From Acuticoccus sediminis (GTDB lineage Bacteria > Pseudomonadota > Alphaproteobacteria > Rhizobiales > Amorphaceae), in contig NZ_QHHQ01000003.1 of NCBI RefSeq assembly GCF_003258595.1, positions 124,001-188,000 on the forward strand: a stretch of DNA of 64,000 nt. Direction: 5' to 3'. This document shows, piece by piece, positions 36,764 through 47,271 of the stretch. Both the position numbers and the translations under genes were made by a program. Each line of letters opens with the position of its first letter. Position 1 is the stretch's first letter. The notes below the pieces were generated by a model. The model worked only from the letters and a program-made list of their open reading frames with translations. It did not search any database and was not told where the DNA came from.

Positions 36764-36931
36764 ATGATCAACGATCCACGCGATCGCCCGACACCGAAGA
36801 CCGATGACAAAATCATTCCCGGACAAGACGAGACGACCGCCGACTACGACGAGGCCGAGCTCGACGAGGCCATCGAGGAAAGCTTTCCGGCAAGCGACCC
36901 GCTCCCGCCGCCGACACGCGCCGGCGACTGA
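36764..36931 (+). CDS. Small acidic protein with EESFPASDP motif
   Basis: A 55-aa acidic protein. The core DEAELDEAIEESFPASDPLPPP matches a small, widespread motif (E-x-FPASDPP) found in short bacterial proteins of unknown function. The ATG at 36764 follows TGGAGGG by seven bases, a good ribosome site. It lies 21 bases before ureE and is likely co-transcribed with it. Nothing visible ties it to nickel handling; it has no His or Cys. Confidence 0.75.
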   Translation: MINDPRDRPTPKTDDKIIPGQDETTADYDEAELDEAIEESFPASDPLPPPTRAGD

Positions 36932-36952
36932 CGGCCAGGGAGGGCGCCCGGC

Positions 36953-37498
36953 ATGATCCGCGCCCATACCCGCCTGGAACCGGGCGAGGGCGGTCCGCCC
37001 TCGCTGATGGTGCGCCTCGGCTACGACGACCGCTTCCGCCGCCGCCTCGTGGTGGACACCGTGGAGGGGGAGCGTGTGCTCTTCGACCTCGCCGAGGCGA
37101 CCCGCCTTCGTGACGGCGACCGCCTCGCCCTGGAGGATGGCCGCGTGCTCGGCGTCCAGGCGGAGCGGGAGGACGTGGTCGACATCACCGCCCCCGACGC
37201 CGCGACCCTGACACGCCTCGCCTGGCACCTCGGCAACCGCCATACGCCGACGGCGGTGCTGGGAACCGCCCTGCGGATCCGCCGCGACCATGTGCTGGAG
37301 GCGATGGTTGAGCGGCTCGGCGGTAAAGTGACCCCGATCCGCGCCCCCTTCGACCCGGAGGTCGGCGCCTACCACGACGGCGGCGGCCACGGGCATCACC
37401 AGATCGACGACCAGCATCATGGTCACGACCATGACCATGACCATGACCACGAGCACGGTGCCGGGCATCACCACGGCCACCACGACCATGACCTCTGA
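36953..37498 (+). CDS. ureE: Urease accessory nickel chaperone UreE with His-rich tail
   Basis: UreE (181 aa) binds nickel and hands it to the UreG-containing activation complex. The N-terminal peptide-binding domain (about 1-70) is followed by the metal-binding domain with LAWHLGNRHTPT and the conserved HVLEAM. Residues about 140-181 form a tail with some 18 histidines, mostly HDHD and HHGHH. The DNA of the tail contains repeated CATGAC units (about 37426-37446), a simple repeat prone to slippage. The 3' end overlaps ureF by 11 bases. Confidence 0.95.
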   Translation: MIRAHTRLEPGEGGPPSLMVRLGYDDRFRRRLVVDTVEGERVLFDLAEATRLRDGDRLALEDGRVLGVQAEREDVVDITAPDAATLTRLAWHLGNRHTPTAVLGTALRIRRDHVLEAMVERLGGKVTPIRAPFDPEVGAYHDGGGHGHHQIDDQHHGHDHDHDHDHEHGAGHHHGHHDHDL

Positions 37499-38174
37499 GC
37501 CCGTCGCCGCCGCGCCGGACGAGCTGGCGCTGCTCCTGACCTGGTTTTCGCCCGCCTGTCCCATCGGCGCCTTCTCCTACTCCCACGGCCTCGAGACGCT
37601 GTTCGAGAATGGCGGGCTCGATAACGCCGCAGCGACGAGGGCCGCGGTCGAGACCGCGCTGCGGGACGGGGCGGGGCGAACCGACGCGATCCTGATCGCC
37701 CACGCCTGGCGGGCCGCCCGCGCGCGAGACGGCCGCACGTTGGACGACCTCTCCGACCTCGGCCTCGCACTCAGCCCCTCCGCCGAGCGGCGGGAGGAGA
37801 CGCTGCGGCAGGGCAACGCCTTCGCCGGCCTCTTCGACACCGTCTGGCCGGGGGCGCTCGGCCTGTCGGACAGGGACCGGCCGCTCCCCGTCGTCGTCGG
37901 CGCGGCGGGCGGTCTCCACGGCGTGCCGCTGCGGCCGTTGCTGATCGCGGCGCTCCACGCCTTTGCCGCCAACCTCGTCTCGGCCGCGGTGCGCCTCGTG
38001 CCGCTGGGGCAGACCGACGGGCAGCGTGTTACCGCGGCGCTGCTTCCCGTCACGATCGAGGTGGCGGTCGCGGCCGAGACGGCGGTGCTCGACGACATCA
38101 CCGCGACCGCCATCGGCCTCGACGTGTGCGCCATGGCCCACGAGACGCAACACGTGCGCCTGTTCCGCTCTTGA
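37488..38174 (+). CDS. ureF: Urease accessory protein UreF
   Basis: UreF (228 aa) joins UreD and UreG in the complex that inserts nickel into urease. Family marks: LLTWFSPACPIGAFSYSHGLET at residues 17-38, the GNAFAGL region, FAANLVSAAVRLVPLGQTDGQR and the C-terminal MAHETQHVRLFRS. The start ATG at 37488 lies inside the end of ureE; the same frame is open upstream only because of the His-codon repeat. UreF normally needs UreD, which is absent from the window. Confidence 0.95.
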   Translation: MTSEPVAAAPDELALLLTWFSPACPIGAFSYSHGLETLFENGGLDNAAATRAAVETALRDGAGRTDAILIAHAWRAARARDGRTLDDLSDLGLALSPSAERREETLRQGNAFAGLFDTVWPGALGLSDRDRPLPVVVGAAGGLHGVPLRPLLIAALHAFAANLVSAAVRLVPLGQTDGQRVTAALLPVTIEVAVAAETAVLDDITATAIGLDVCAMAHETQHVRLFRS

Positions 38175-38245
38175 ACGTCGCGCATGGCCTTGCGCCCCAC
38201 GGCGCCGGGTGCAACAGATTCGCTTTCTTCTCGAAAGGATGAGCT

Positions 38246-38866
38246 ATGTCGGCGACGGCACACGGGCCGCTTCGTGTTGGAATCGGGGGGCCGGTCGGCT
38301 CCGGCAAGACGATGCTGATGGAACGGCTGTGCAAGGCGCTGCGTGACCGGATCGACATCGTCGCGATCACCAACGACATCTACACCAAGGAAGACGCGCT
38401 GATCCTTTCCCGCGCCGAGGCGCTGGCCGAGGAGCGCATCATGGGCGTGGAGACCGGCGGCTGTCCGCACACCGCCATCCGCGAGGACGCGTCCATCAAC
38501 CTCGCCGCCATCAAGGAGATGCGCGAGCGCTTCCCCAAGGTGGACCTGGTGCTGGTCGAATCGGGCGGCGACAATCTCGCGGCGACCTTCTCGCCCGAGC
38601 TCGCCGACCTCACCATCTACGTGATCGACGTGGCGGGCGGGGAGAAGATCCCGCGCAAGGGTGGTCCCGGCATCACCCGCTCGGACCTGCTGATCATCAA
38701 CAAGACCGACCTCGCCCCGTTCGTCGGCGCCTCGCTCGACGTCATGCGCGACGACGCCAAGCGCATGCGCGGCGACCGGCCCTTCCTGATGACCAACCTG
38801 CGGGCCGGCGACGGTGTGGACGACGTGATCGCCTTCCTCCGCGACAAGGGCGGGCTGGCGCTCTAG
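38246..38866 (+). CDS. ureG: Urease accessory GTPase UreG
   Basis: UreG (206 aa) is the SIMIBI-class GTPase that drives nickel delivery to urease. P-loop GGPVGSGKT at residues 14-22, the nickel-binding Cys-Pro-His motif in [47 protein letters not shown] and the guanine-binding NKTDLA are all intact. It lies 71 bases after ureF with its own ribosome site (GGATGAG). The set ureC-E-F-G is intact as far as it goes. Confidence 0.98.
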   Translation: MSATAHGPLRVGIGGPVGSGKTMLMERLCKALRDRIDIVAITNDIYTKEDALILSRAEALAEERIMGVETGGCPHTAIREDASINLAAIKEMRERFPKVDLVLVESGGDNLAATFSPELADLTIYVIDVAGGEKIPRKGGPGITRSDLLIINKTDLAPFVGASLDVMRDDAKRMRGDRPFLMTNLRAGDGVDDVIAFLRDKGGLAL

Positions 38867-39071
38867 GCACGGGGCGGGAACGGTGGCGGCGGCCGGCCCG
38901 GAGAGGGTTGCGGCGGCGGCCCGTGGATGATCCGATCACCGGAGGCCGACATCTCGAAGGGGGTGCACGGCGGCCGCGGTGTCGCTTATTTCTGGCGGTA
39001 TGTTGCAGCGAGACGATGGGACGAATGGTGCGATTCTCAGGACAGGCGTGCGCGCCCGAAGGAAGCGTCGG

Positions 39072-39956
39072 TTGAGCTTCGATCCGCGATACGGCGAGGC
39101 GGTGCCGGTTGGAAACGCGATCACGCGCATCACGGCCAACAACCCGGGGTCCTTCACCGGCGCCGGGACCAACACCTACCTGATCGGCGAGGAGCGGCTC
39201 ATGCTGCTCGATCCGGGCCCGGACCTTCCCGAGCATCTGGCGCTGATCGGGAAGGCGATCCGCGGCCGGCCCGTCTCGCACATCCTGGTGACGCACTCCC
39301 ACCGCGATCACATCGAGGGCCTGCAGGCGGTGCGCGACATGACGGGCGCACCGGTGGTCGCCGAGGGACCGGCGCGCCTGTCGCGCACGCTCCACCCCAG
39401 CGAGGTGGACCCTCGCCCAGGCTACGCCGACCGGCTCTTTCCCATCGACCACGTGGTGAGCGACGGCGAGACGATCTCCAACGGCGAGGTCTCGGTGACG
39501 GCGGTGACGACGCCCGGTCACGCCCCGGACCACGTCGCCTTCGCCTATGGCGACGACTTCTTCAGCGGCGACCACGTCATGGGCTGGTCGACGACCGTGG
39601 TTTCGCCGCCCGAAGGCTCGATGCGCGCCTACGTCGCCTCGCTGGAGAAGATCATGCCGATGGGCCACACCCGGTACCTGCCGGGCCATGGCGACATGAT
39701 CGACGAGCCGGCGCGGACCGTCTCCGGCATCCGCAGCCACCGCCTGATGCGCGAGCGCGCCATCCTGCAGCGCCTCCAGGCCGGCGACCGCGCCATCTCC
39801 GACATCGTGGCGAACCTCTATTCCGGCATCGACCGCAGCCTCTACGACGCGGCGGCCATGTCCGTGCTGGCGCATCTGGAGATGCTGTACGAGCAGGGGC
39901 GGGTGTTCGCGGAAGGCTACGGCAAGTCGGCGCGCTGGCGTCCCTCCGGCGTCTGA
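39072..39956 (+). CDS. MBL-fold metallo-hydrolase (LACTB2-like)
   Basis: A 294-aa metallo-beta-lactamase-fold hydrolase. The metal motif THSHRDH is present, with GHAPDHVAFAYGDDFFSGDHVMG and LPGHGD as later metal-site segments. FTGAGTNTYLIG and LLDPGPD are typical of the LACTB2-like branch, members of which are RNA endonucleases or act on small thioesters. A C-terminal winged-helix-like domain spans about 210-285. The TTG at 39072 has AAGGAAG six bases upstream and fits the family N-terminus; GTG 38979 and ATG 39000 would add a basic extension. The next gene follows eight bases after the stop. Confidence 0.85.
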   Translation: MSFDPRYGEAVPVGNAITRITANNPGSFTGAGTNTYLIGEERLMLLDPGPDLPEHLALIGKAIRGRPVSHILVTHSHRDHIEGLQAVRDMTGAPVVAEGPARLSRTLHPSEVDPRPGYADRLFPIDHVVSDGETISNGEVSVTAVTTPGHAPDHVAFAYGDDFFSGDHVMGWSTTVVSPPEGSMRAYVASLEKIMPMGHTRYLPGHGDMIDEPARTVSGIRSHRLMRERAILQRLQAGDRAISDIVANLYSGIDRSLYDAAAMSVLAHLEMLYEQGRVFAEGYGKSARWRPSGV

Positions 39957-39964
39957 GAGGGGCT

Positions 39965-40537
39965 GTGACGGTTCCACGACTTCTGGTCACCGGGTTCGGT
40001 TCGTTCCCGGGAATGCCGCAGAACCCGACCGAGCGGCTCGCGGCGGCGCTGGCCGCGACCCCGCCGGCGGGGGTGACGGTCCGGCGGCTCGACACGCACT
40101 GGACGGTGGTGGAGACGTTGCCGCCGGTCGCGCGGACGTTCGACGCCGTGATCATGTTCGGGGTCGCCGGCCGCGAGACGATGATCCGCTACGAGCGGAT
40201 CGCGACGCCGTTCACCGGTCCCAGGGTGGACGCCGACAACCGGATGCCGCCGGCGCTCCTGCGCTCCCGCTTCACCGAGTTCGACGTGCCGGAGCTCGTG
40301 CGCGACGCGCGGACGGCGGGCTTCCCCGTCCGCCTCAGCCACAGCGCGGGGACGTACGTTTGCAACGCGGGGTATGGGGCGGCTCTGGCGGGCAATCCGC
40401 TGTCGCTCTTCGTCCATGTCCCGCCGACGACGCGGCGCGGCCCGCTCAGCGACGCCGGGCTGGAGCGCCACGCGCGCTGGCTGATCGGGCTCGTGCAGGA
40501 GAGCCTGCGATCCGGACGCCCGTCCTTCGGCGCCTGA
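39965..40537 (+). CDS. Pyroglutamyl-peptidase I (C15)
   Basis: A 190-aa cysteine peptidase that removes N-terminal pyroglutamate from peptides. The triad is Glu77 (RYERIA), Cys133 (SAGTYVCNAGY) and His151 (SLFVHVPP), in the family order. VTGFGSFPGMPQNPTE is the N-terminal signature. It is a little shorter than the usual 200-215 residues and the segment before the catalytic Cys is compact. The GTG start is eight bases after the upstream gene stop, so the two are co-transcribed. Confidence 0.88.
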   Translation: MTVPRLLVTGFGSFPGMPQNPTERLAAALAATPPAGVTVRRLDTHWTVVETLPPVARTFDAVIMFGVAGRETMIRYERIATPFTGPRVDADNRMPPALLRSRFTEFDVPELVRDARTAGFPVRLSHSAGTYVCNAGYGAALAGNPLSLFVHVPPTTRRGPLSDAGLERHARWLIGLVQESLRSGRPSFGA

Positions 40538-40579
40538 ACTGACGTTCGGGCGCCAAGGGACCGTGCTCGCCCGGTCCGC

Positions 40580-41596
40580 CTAGCTGGAGCGGGGCTGGTA
40601 GGGATGATCCTCCCGCCAGCGACGCATCATCTCGAGGAAATCGTCGGGGAGGTCGTCCGGCAGGTCGATCTGCAGCGTGACGAGGAGATCGCCGCGTCCG
40701 CCCGACTTGGTCGGCAGGCCGAGACCGCGCAGGCGCAGCGTCTTGCCGCCCGACGAACCCGCCGGGACGGTGATGTTGACCGAGCCACCGAGCGTCGGCG
40801 CACGCACCTTGGCGCCCAGTGCCGCGTCGTACAGCGTCACCGGCAGGTCGAGGCGCAGGTTCTGCCCCTCGCGCTGGAACACCGGGTGAGCGGCGATGCG
40901 CAGGGTCAGGATCGCGTCGCCGGGCTGACCGCCGGTCGGGCTCTCGTGCCCGAGGCCGCGCAGGCGGATCTGCTGGTCCTGCTCGGCTCCGGCGGGAATG
41001 CGCACGTCCACCGTCCGCCCGGTGGGGAGGGAAACGCGCAGCTTCTCGTCGCTGGCAAGGTCCTCCAGGGTCACGGTCACCACGACGTCGAGGTCCTGGC
41101 CGCGCTCCGGGGCGCCGCCGCCGAAGCCGCCGGCACGCTCGCCGCCGCCGGCCCGGCCGCCGCCCGCCATGAACTCGCGCAGGATCTCGTCGACGCCGGC
41201 CCCGCCGTCGCCCGAGGTGAAGCGCCACGTACGGTTCTGCCCGCCACCGCCCCCGCCGCCGCCCGCGCCTGTGTTCTGCGAGCCGCCGCGGCCGAAGCCG
41301 GAGAACCCGCCGAAGCCCGAGAACGGGTCGCCGGACGCGCCGCCGGTCCCGAAGCCGGCGTGAAAGCGCGGCTGGCCGGCCGCGTCGATCTCGCCCCGGT
41401 CGAACTTCGCCCGCTTCTCCTTGTCGCCCACGATCTCGTAGGCGGAGTTCACTTCGGAGAAACGCTCCTGTGCCTTTGGATCGTTGGAATTGGTGTCAGG
41501 ATGGTACCGCTTGGCGAGCCGACGGAACGCGGATTTAATCTCGCTCTCCGAGGCTGACTTCGATACGCCAAGCACGGTATAGGGGTCGCGCGCCAT
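40580..41596 (-). CDS. DnaJ-class co-chaperone (CbpA-like, no zinc finger)
   Basis: A 338-aa Hsp40. The J domain at residues 3-70 has the HPD motif in KRYHPDTNSND. A Gly/Phe-rich linker spans about 75-140, with a run of nine glycines. Two C-terminal beta-sandwich domains follow (GQDLDVVVTVTLEDLASDEK; GGSVNITVPAGSSGGKTLRLRGLG). The Cys-rich zinc finger of DnaJ is absent, so it is CbpA/DjlA-class. It stimulates Hsp70 ATPase in the cytoplasm. It is divergent from pdxH with 94 bases between. Confidence 0.94.
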   Translation of the reverse strand: MARDPYTVLGVSKSASESEIKSAFRRLAKRYHPDTNSNDPKAQERFSEVNSAYEIVGDKEKRAKFDRGEIDAAGQPRFHAGFGTGGASGDPFSGFGGFSGFGRGGSQNTGAGGGGGGGGQNRTWRFTSGDGGAGVDEILREFMAGGGRAGGGERAGGFGGGAPERGQDLDVVVTVTLEDLASDEKLRVSLPTGRTVDVRIPAGAEQDQQIRLRGLGHESPTGGQPGDAILTLRIAAHPVFQREGQNLRLDLPVTLYDAALGAKVRAPTLGGSVNITVPAGSSGGKTLRLRGLGLPTKSGGRGDLLVTLQIDLPDDLPDDFLEMMRRWREDHPYQPRSS

Positions 41597-41690
41597 CACT
41601 GGTCCAATCTTAGCGGCGCCGGACGTCCGGCACCTCTCCATTCGTTATAGGTGCTGTCATGAAGACACCCATATGTAGTGCGGCTTCGTC

Positions 41691-42305
41691 GTGAGCGCGA
41701 GCCTTACCGATGCCGCGATTGCGGCAGGAACAACGCCAGATCCCTTCGAACTGTTCACACAGTGGCTCGAAGAGGCCTGGAAGAGCGAGCCCAACGACGC
41801 CAACGCGATGACGCTGGCGACGGTGGACGCGGGCGGGCTTCCCGACGCACGGATCGTGCTGCTGAAGGGCCACGACGCCGACGGTTTCGTGTTCTATACC
41901 AACCGCGAGAGTGCGAAGGGGCTGGAACTTCGCGAAAATCCGAAGGCGGCCCTGCTCTTCCACTGGAAAACGCTGGGCCGGCAGGTTCGCGTCCGCGGGG
42001 CGGTGAGCCTGGTGTCGGACGCCGAATCGGACGCCTACTACGCCACGCGCCCGCTTCTCAGCCGGATCGGCGCCTGGGCGTCGGACCAGTCGCGCCCCGC
42101 CGAAAACCGCAAGCTGCTCGAAAAGCGCGTGGCCGAGCGGGAGGCGGAATTCGGGGAAGAACCGCCCCGGCCGCCGCACTGGGGCGGCTATCGCATCACG
42201 CCGGAGGCGATCGAGTTCTGGCAGGCCGGCGAATTCCGCCTGCATGACCGCTTCGTGTACCGCCGCGACGGTGCCGGCTACACGGTACAGCGCCTTTTCC
42301 CTTAA
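41691..42305 (+). CDS. pdxH: Pyridoxamine 5'-phosphate oxidase
   Basis: PdxH (204 aa) oxidises pyridoxine or pyridoxamine phosphate to pyridoxal phosphate with FMN and oxygen. Family motifs: [22 protein letters not shown] at residues 38-59, [46 protein letters not shown] and the C-terminal HDRFVYRR plus VQRLFP. Length is normal. The start is a GTG. Next to a chaperone gene in many Rhizobiales, as here. Confidence 0.96.
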   Translation: MSASLTDAAIAAGTTPDPFELFTQWLEEAWKSEPNDANAMTLATVDAGGLPDARIVLLKGHDADGFVFYTNRESAKGLELRENPKAALLFHWKTLGRQVRVRGAVSLVSDAESDAYYATRPLLSRIGAWASDQSRPAENRKLLEKRVAEREAEFGEEPPRPPHWGGYRITPEAIEFWQAGEFRLHDRFVYRRDGAGYTVQRLFP

Positions 42306-42445
42306 GCGCAGGCGGCGGCACGGAGCCATCCGTGCCGCGATAACCGCATCACTGGTATGCGCTGACGTCGGTCCGGCCGGACGGTCCGGCGCGGCCGTCC
42401 GCTGCGCCCGGGCCGGGGTGCGGCTGGGCCGGTCGTTGCGGCGCC

Positions 42446-43951
42446 TCAGTGGACCGCGCTGCTCGGCTTCATCGAGCGGTACATGTTGCTGCCGTCGCGG
42501 GCGAAGCCGTTGGCGCTCGCGACCGCCGCGGAGATCTGGCTGAGGTCGTCGGTGATCCCGTGTACCGACTGCGCCGCCTGGTTCATGCCGGCGGCGATCT
42601 CGCGCGCGGCGCTGCTCTGCTCCTCGACAGCGCTGCCGGCGACGGTCACGCTCTCCTCCACCTCCCGGATCGCCGACGAGATACCCTTCAGCACGCTCAC
42701 CACGTCGCCGGCGACGTTCTGCACGCGGTCGATGTCGGAGCCGATCTGGTTGGTCGACTTCTCCACCTGGTCGGCGAGCGACTTCACCTCGGCCGCGACG
42801 ACCGCGAAGCCCTTGCCCGCCTCGCCCGCGCGCGCGGCCTCGATCGTCGCGTTGAGGGCGAGCAGATTGATCTGCCCGGCGACCTTGGAGATGATCTCCA
42901 CGATCGACGTCATCGAGCTGGCTGCCTCGGAGAGTTCTGAGATGTGCCGGTCCGCGGTCTGCGCCTGGGTGTTCACGTGGCCGACCGCGGTGCGCGACTT
43001 CACCATCGCGTCGGCGATGCGCCGCGAGGTGTGCTCGAAGTCCTGCACGGCGTCCGCGACCTGCCGCACCATCTGCGAGGTCTGCGTCGCCACGCTCGAG
43101 GCGGAGGCGGAGCGGTCGTTGGCGCTCGAGACGGCGTTGACGATTTCTCCCAGCTTGCTGTCCACCTCGGAGGCGACCTTCGCCGACTCGGTGCGCAGCG
43201 TGACCTTCTCGGTGATGTCGGTGGCGATCTTCACCACCTTCGTCACCCGCCCGTTGAGGTCGACGACGGGCGTGTAGCTCGCTTCCAGGAAGATCGACGA
43301 GCCGTCCTTGCGGACGCGCTCGAACTCGCCCGCCTGGACCTTGTTCGCGGCGAGCTCGCGCCAGAACGTGCTGTACTCGCTCTCCGACATGATGCGGCTC
43401 GGGGCGAAGATGCGGTGTTCCTTGCCGATGATATCGTCCCGCCGGTAGCCCATCGCCTTGCAGAAGACGTCGTTCGCGTCGACGATGTGGCCCTTCTGAT
43501 CGAACTCGATCACCGCGTAGGAGCGCGTGATGGCGTCGACCCGCGCGGCGCGCCCGGCCTCGGCCTGGTAGGCGGCCGTCATGTCGGTCGCCATGACGAC
43601 GTGCTTGGCGTTGTCCTTGTTGCCTTCCAGCCCGTACCAGCGGATGTTCACCTGCCGCACGTCGCCGTTCTTGTGCGTCATCATGCCGAGGCGGATGGCG
43701 AAGTGGTTGCGCCTGACCTGGCCGACCATCTCCTTCTGGATCTCGCCGGGATTGTTGCCGACGGGCGTGAAGAGGTCGAAGAACGGCTTGCCGATGGGTG
43801 AGTAGCCGAGCAACGTCGTGACGTTCTCGTTCGAGCCGATGATGCGGTACGATGCGTCCAGCAGCAGCTGAACGTTTGCCCCGGCCAATCCATCAAGGAG
43901 CAGCCGCCGGCCGTTGGACGACAGCGACTGAGTGAAAAAGCCCTTGGACAT
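42446..43951 (-). CDS. Cytoplasmic methyl-accepting chemotaxis protein, PAS-PAS-MCP
   Basis: A 501-aa receptor with no membrane segment. PAS domain 1 is at about 20-125 ([21 protein letters not shown]), PAS domain 2 at about 140-255 ([31 protein letters not shown]). The signalling domain follows, with the highly conserved hairpin tip [26 protein letters not shown]. Such soluble receptors sense redox or internal metabolites and feed CheA. No C-terminal pentapeptide for CheR binding is seen. The ATG at 43951 follows AGGAGG at ten bases. No che genes are nearby, so it is an orphan receptor. Confidence 0.93.
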   Translation of the reverse strand: MSKGFFTQSLSSNGRRLLLDGLAGANVQLLLDASYRIIGSNENVTTLLGYSPIGKPFFDLFTPVGNNPGEIQKEMVGQVRRNHFAIRLGMMTHKNGDVRQVNIRWYGLEGNKDNAKHVVMATDMTAAYQAEAGRAARVDAITRSYAVIEFDQKGHIVDANDVFCKAMGYRRDDIIGKEHRIFAPSRIMSESEYSTFWRELAANKVQAGEFERVRKDGSSIFLEASYTPVVDLNGRVTKVVKIATDITEKVTLRTESAKVASEVDSKLGEIVNAVSSANDRSASASSVATQTSQMVRQVADAVQDFEHTSRRIADAMVKSRTAVGHVNTQAQTADRHISELSEAASSMTSIVEIISKVAGQINLLALNATIEAARAGEAGKGFAVVAAEVKSLADQVEKSTNQIGSDIDRVQNVAGDVVSVLKGISSAIREVEESVTVAGSAVEEQSSAAREIAAGMNQAAQSVHGITDDLSQISAAVASANGFARDGSNMYRSMKPSSAVH

Positions 43952-44062
43952 ACAGAGTTCGCCTCCTACCCGCTGGCCGGGAGAGTGCACCCCTTGCCTG
44001 ACGCGGACCTTGTCTCGCCCGGCGGCGGGAAAGGGTGGCCGGCTTCGGTGGAGGCGCTCTGG

Positions 44063-45415
44063 TCAGCGCAGCGTCGCGGTGTCGATCTCCACTTTCGAGG
44101 ATGCCGCGCGCATCTGGCCGAGATCCAGCTTCAGGTTGGCGATGCGCGCGTAGGCGTGGCGGATGCGGTCGGCGAACTCCGGCGACCGGCGGGCGTGCTC
44201 GGCGAGGGCGGCGATGATCCGGTCGATCACCTCGTAGCCCTGGCCGGAGGCGAGGGAGAGGAGGGCGATGTCGCCGCCCGCCTCGACCATCATCGTCACC
44301 GCCTCGACGAGGTTCCACTTGGCCGAGACCGCGTCCATAGCGAGGTCGTCCGACACGACGACGCCGCCGTAGCAGAGCGTTCCGCGCAGGAAGCCGTCGA
44401 TGGCGTCGCCCGAGAGCGAGGCGGGGAGGCCGTCGTCGGTGAGCCCGGCGAGTGTGAGGTGGCCCGCCATGATCATGTCCGCCTCGTTGGTGGCGATCAT
44501 GTCGCGGAAGGGCTCCATCTCCTCCGGCGTCCAGGTGGCCGTCAGGTCGATGGCGCCGTCGTGGCTGTCGTTGGTGGAGGAGCCGTGGCCGGGGAAGTGC
44601 TTCAGCGCGGTTCCGACGCCAGCGGAACGATGGGCCTCGGCGAAGGCGGTGGCGTAGCGCGTCACGGTGCCCGGATCGGCGCCGTAGCTGCGGCCGAAGC
44701 GGGCGATGACGGGATTGTCGGGGTTCACCGCGAGGTCGACGACGGGGCCGAAATTGGCGGTGAAGCCGAGGTCGGCGAGGGAGCGGGCCATCGCCTTGTA
44801 GGTCTCGAGGGCGGCGGCGGTGGAGCCGGTGGCGACGTCGGCGGCCGAGGGCGTGTCGGGCGCGCCTTCCGAGGGCTTCAAGCGCATCACGAGGCCGCCT
44901 TCCTGGTCGACGGCGATGATCGGCGGCAGGTCCGGGTTGGACCGCGCGAAGAGCTGGTTGACGGCGCGGATGTCGCCGGCGGAGCGGATGTTGTGGCGAA
45001 ACGTGAGGACGCCGCCGATCCGCGACCGGGCGATGGCCTGGCTCGCCGCGCGCACGCCCGCGTCGTTCGGCGTGGTGCCGCCGTAGCTGACGACGAGGAG
45101 CTGGCCGATCATCGCCTCGATCGGCACCGAGCGCAGGTCCGGCGGAAGGCGGAACCAGGTCAGCTCGGGATCGGGCGGCGTGCAGGTGGAGGCGAAGAGG
45201 TCGCCCATCTTCGGCTTGGGCCGGGGGAGGCCCTGCCAGCCGGCCGGCCGCGTGATGAGACCGTCGATGGCCGCGTCGGTGTTGCCGGGGGCGGTCGGCT
45301 GGGCGGACACGGGCGCGGCGCTCAGTCCGGCCACGAGCGCACCGGCCAGCAGGCACCTGAGCGCACGGACGGACCCGTTCATGGCTGCGTGGCCGCGCGG
45401 GACGGTAAAACGCAT
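44063..45415 (-). CDS. Glycoside hydrolase family 3, secreted beta-N-acetylhexosaminidase-like
   Basis: A 450-aa GH3 enzyme with a signal peptide (residues about 1-39, cleavage after PVSAQ). The TIM barrel has IAVDQEGG, the KHFPGHGSS motif with the NagZ-type His loop, and VVSDDLAMDAV with the catalytic Asp. NagZ enzymes recycle peptidoglycan in the cytoplasm; this one is exported, so it may act on periplasmic murein or external chitin fragments. The ATG at 45415 has AGGGAG eight bases upstream; ATG 45382 lacks one. Divergent from smoE across a 450-base gap. Confidence 0.9.
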   Translation of the reverse strand: MRFTVPRGHAAMNGSVRALRCLLAGALVAGLSAAPVSAQPTAPGNTDAAIDGLITRPAGWQGLPRPKPKMGDLFASTCTPPDPELTWFRLPPDLRSVPIEAMIGQLLVVSYGGTTPNDAGVRAASQAIARSRIGGVLTFRHNIRSAGDIRAVNQLFARSNPDLPPIIAVDQEGGLVMRLKPSEGAPDTPSAADVATGSTAAALETYKAMARSLADLGFTANFGPVVDLAVNPDNPVIARFGRSYGADPGTVTRYATAFAEAHRSAGVGTALKHFPGHGSSTNDSHDGAIDLTATWTPEEMEPFRDMIATNEADMIMAGHLTLAGLTDDGLPASLSGDAIDGFLRGTLCYGGVVVSDDLAMDAVSAKWNLVEAVTMMVEAGGDIALLSLASGQGYEVIDRIIAALAEHARRSPEFADRIRHAYARIANLKLDLGQMRAASSKVEIDTATLR

Positions 45416-45865
45416 TGGGTCCGCTCCCTGTCGACACGTCGGACGGCAGACGATCGCTGCATCTTGCGGGACGGGTCTACCCTCGAACGACCACCTTCAA
45501 CACCTCGGCGTGTTCAACATCCCGCGAACACGGCATTCCGCGAGGTTGGTATTCCGCGAGCGTGGCGTGCCGAGGGCGCAGCTGCCCCGGCTCCCCGACG
45601 CCCTGGCTCCCCGGCGTTAAGCGTCCGGCGCAGTGATGCGGTCGCCCGCGAGGCCGCAGTATCCGGTCCACGCCGGCGACCGGGGAGGGGTATCGGCTTC
45701 CATCGGAAATTGCAACGCGGCGGGCGGGCGCACATTCCCGTGATGCCGCAGAGTTCTAGCCGTATAAAATATGAGCATGCCTAACGTTGACAGACGGCAC
45801 ACAAGTTCGGCAGGCTGGCTAAAAATAGGACGGAAAAAACATCCAGTTCTGCTGGGAGGAAAGCC
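45416..45865. other. 450-bp divergent control region before the polyol operon
   Basis: No gene is supported. A 16-bp tandem repeat lies at 45522-45569. Nearer smoE there is an AT-rich stretch (TATAAAATATGAG near 45763) and TTGACA at 45787-45792, 74 bases before the smoE start, but no well-spaced -10 can be named. The region should hold promoters for the GH3 gene (minus) and smoE (plus). Confidence 0.6.
45522..45569. repeat. 16-bp tandem repeats (CCGCGA units)
   Basis: CCGCGA begins at 45522, 45538 and 45554, exactly 16 bases apart; the second and third copies are preceded by ATT and extend to CCGCGAG. A degenerate fourth (CCGAGG) starts at 45570. The array is about 300 bases upstream of smoE and 107 bases upstream of the GH3 start. 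It could be a regulator array; no consensus is recognised. Confidence 0.6.
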
Positions 45866-47176
<1,311 letters not shown>

Positions 47177-47186
47177 TCCCGGATCG

Positions 47187-47250
47187 CCGAATGCCGCAAA
47201 GAAGCATTCGGTGAGCCACTGGGGCGGGCGTTGCGGCGCCCGCCCTTTTT
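47187..47250 (+). terminator. Two intercistronic hairpins after smoE, second with T-run
   Basis: Hairpin 1: CCGAATGC (47187-47194) pairs with GCATTCGG (47204-47211). Hairpin 2: GGGCGGGCG (47222-47230), loop of six, CGCCCGCCC (47237-47245), then five T (47246-47250). The second is a strong intrinsic terminator located inside the operon, 22 bases before smoF. Partial termination or 3'-end protection here would raise smoE over smoFGK, as with malE. Confidence 0.88.
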
Positions 47251-47271
47251 CTCCCCATCAGAGCGCGCGCC

